From NCBI GenBank assembly GCA_010024215.1, contig RGHK01000035.1:1-7579 (forward strand): a DNA stretch of 7,579 nt, in the 5' to 3' direction. Made by a program: the position numbers and the translations under genes. Of the stretch, positions 6,689 to 7,579 are shown one piece after another. The DNA is from Pseudomonadota bacterium. GTDB taxonomy: Bacteria; Pseudomonadota; Gammaproteobacteria; Magnimaribacterales; D2472. The first letter of the stretch is position 1; the number at the start of each line of letters is the position of its first letter. Under the pieces are notes generated by a model. It ran no database searches. It saw only the letters and a list, made by a program, of their open reading frames with translations, and was not told the DNA's origin.

Positions 6689-6723
6689 CTGGTTCGAGGG
6701 TTCGAATCCCTCACTCTCCGCCA
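6634..6723 (+). tRNA. tRNA-Ser (anticodon GCU), CCA encoded
   Basis: A complete class II (long variable arm) serine tRNA reading AGC/AGU codons. Acceptor stem 6634-6640 with 6713-6719; D-arm 6643-6659; anticodon stem 6661-6665 with 6673-6677 around the loop CTGCTAA, anticodon GCT at 6668-6670. The variable arm 6679-6694 forms six pairs (two of them G-U) closed by a GUAA tetraloop. T-arm 6696-6712 has loop TTCGAAT. Discriminator G6720 is followed by encoded CCA. Acceptor pairs 2-71 to 7-66 are perfect, but position 1 is T and faces C72, where bacterial serine tRNAs normally have G1-C72. The gene overlaps the dihydroorotase 3' end by 55 bases on the same strand. A serine tRNA at this point, downstream of alaS-lysC, is the ancestral gammaproteobacterial arrangement. 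A T6 run follows at 6725-6730. Confidence 0.95.
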
Positions 6724-6734
6724 GTTTTTTATGT

Positions 6735-6740
6735 TTTAAT
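6735..6740 (+). promoter_or_regulatory. Possible -10 box giving a leaderless MTHFR-family transcript
   Basis: TTTAAT (five of six to TATAAT) ends six bases before the ATG at 6747, which would place the transcription start on or next to the start codon. The -35 region would lie in the 3' part of the tRNA and shows no TTGACA-like sequence. No Shine-Dalgarno is present between the tRNA and the ATG, which fits leaderless initiation or a weak start on a read-through transcript. Confidence 0.25.
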
Positions 6741-6746
6741 ACCCCT

Positions 6747-7579
6747 ATGAATTCAGATATAGTAAGAAATTTTCTAGAGGGTTATTCGATTGAAGTAACA
6801 CCAAATGCTGCAAGCAAGATAGATAATTTTGCTGAAATACTTCCGGCCAACACAAGAATTTATATAGCTCATATTGAGGGAACCCCAATTGAAGATATAG
6901 TAGCTACAGCAAAAAAAATATCTTACGAAGGTTTTTCTCCAATGCCACATTTTCCTGCAAGGATAATTAAAGATAAAAAGATTTTAGAAAATTGGATTCA
7001 ACAGTATGCTGATGAGGCTAATGTAAAAGAAGCTCTTCTTATAGCTGGTGGCCCTAAAAAACCATATGGTGATTTTGATTCATCAATTCAATTAATCGAG
7101 ACAGGTTTATTTGATAAATTTAATTTTAAACATTTACATGTCGCTGGACATCCTGAGGGCAATGCTGATATTGATTCAGATGGCTCAAATACAAATGTGA
7201 ATAAAGCCCTTTCATGGAAAAATGAATTTTCTAAACGAACAGATGCAAGCATAGCAATTACCACCCAATTTTGTTTTGATTCTGAAACAATAATTTCATG
7301 GGCAAATAACTTAGTTGAAATGGGTATTGATATTCCTGTTCATATTGGAATTGCTGGCCCAGCAAAACTTCAAACTCTTCTAAGATATTCAATGGAATGT
7401 GGTGTAGGCGCTTCTATTAAAATTTTACAAAAAAGAGCAAAGGATATAACAAAACTCTTGTTACCATATGAACCAAGTATAGTTATAAGTGAATTAGCAG
7501 ACCATAAAGCAAAGAACCCAAATTTTAATATTGATAAGGTTCATTTTTTTCCCTTAGGCGGCATTAAAACCGCAGCCAG
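6747..7579 (+). CDS. Methylenetetrahydrofolate reductase family protein (partial, C-terminus off right edge)
   Basis: The frame stays open for 277 codons from the ATG at 6747 to the window edge. It is a PF02219-type TIM barrel, which normally uses FAD to reduce 5,10-methylene-THF to 5-methyl-THF for methionine synthesis. Visible landmarks: SIEVTPNAA (14-22), the counterpart of the SFEFFPP segment with catalytic Glu, here E16; HIEGTP (42-47); AGGPKKPYGDF (100-110), the counterpart of the RGD flavin loop; AGHPEGN (133-139) for YPExH; TQFCFD (173-178) for TQFFFD; and GIAGPAKLQTLLRYSMECGVG (201-221). FPLGGIKTAA at the edge is near the normal C-terminus, so perhaps only 10-25 residues are missing. 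It resembles the divergent short branch found in Alphaproteobacteria, some linked to methylamine or glycine-betaine catabolism, more than E. coli MetF, so I give no symbol. It starts 23 bases after the tRNA. Confidence 0.88.
   Translation, partial: MNSDIVRNFLEGYSIEVTPNAASKIDNFAEILPANTRIYIAHIEGTPIEDIVATAKKISYEGFSPMPHFPARIIKDKKILENWIQQYADEANVKEALLIAGGPKKPYGDFDSSIQLIETGLFDKFNFKHLHVAGHPEGNADIDSDGSNTNVNKALSWKNEFSKRTDASIAITTQFCFDSETIISWANNLVEMGIDIPVHIGIAGPAKLQTLLRYSMECGVGASIKILQKRAKDITKLLLPYEPSIVISELADHKAKNPNFNIDKVHFFPLGGIKTAA

Noticed and set aside
6634..6723. tRNA as an attachment site for an integrated element.
   Set aside because: No integrase gene and no repeat of the tRNA 3' end is seen in the window; the acquired-looking gene is on the 5' side, which does not fit the usual 3'-end integration.
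6696..6730. T-arm hairpin plus T6 run as an intrinsic terminator.
   Set aside because: The T-run begins 12 bases after the T-arm stem rather than directly after it, and the hairpin belongs to the tRNA. Some 3'-end formation here is possible but not supported as a standard terminator.

Overview
The window is a compact, AT-rich bacterial chromosome segment. It holds seven protein genes (the first and last cut by the window edges) and one tRNA gene, and almost no non-coding DNA: the longest gene-free stretch is 51 bases. The block alaS-lysC-...-tRNA-Ser(GCU) is a gammaproteobacterial signature (Pseudomonas has alaS-lysC-rsmA/csrA-tRNA-Ser). The AT bias, one-base gene gaps and overlapping genes suggest a streamlined, probably marine gammaproteobacterium of the SAR86 type. 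That placement is inference from gene order and composition, not from a search.

Layout: a zinc-ribbon Nudix hydrolase on the minus strand leaves the left edge (1-363). After a 51-base divergent promoter region, a plus-strand train follows: a CoA-pyrophosphatase-type Nudix hydrolase (415-1017), a gamma-carbonic-anhydrase-like hexapeptide protein (1007-1525), alanyl-tRNA synthetase (1527-4103), aspartate kinase (4111-5325), a dihydroorotase (5327-6688), tRNA-Ser(GCU) (6634-6723) and a methylenetetrahydrofolate-reductase-family protein (6747 to the right edge). Gaps and overlaps from 415 to 6688 are +7 to -11 bases, so these five genes probably form one operon.

Functionally the cluster is housekeeping: nucleotide and CoA clean-up (two Nudix enzymes), tRNA charging, entry into lysine/threonine/methionine synthesis (aspartate kinase), pyrimidine synthesis (dihydroorotase) and one-carbon metabolism (MTHFR family).

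The unusual part is 5327-6723. csrA, which normally sits between lysC and the serine tRNA, is absent, and a dihydroorotase of a type I associate with Bacteroidetes occupies its place. Its reading frame runs straight into the tRNA: the last 17 codons and the stop codon lie inside the tRNA gene on the same strand, and the stop falls in the variable-arm loop. The tRNA also has a U1-C72 mismatch at the end of its acceptor stem. Cutting the tRNA out of the shared transcript would remove the enzyme's stop codon, so making the tRNA and making the protein look mutually exclusive for any one transcript. I see no CRISPR array, insertion sequence, phage gene or defence system.
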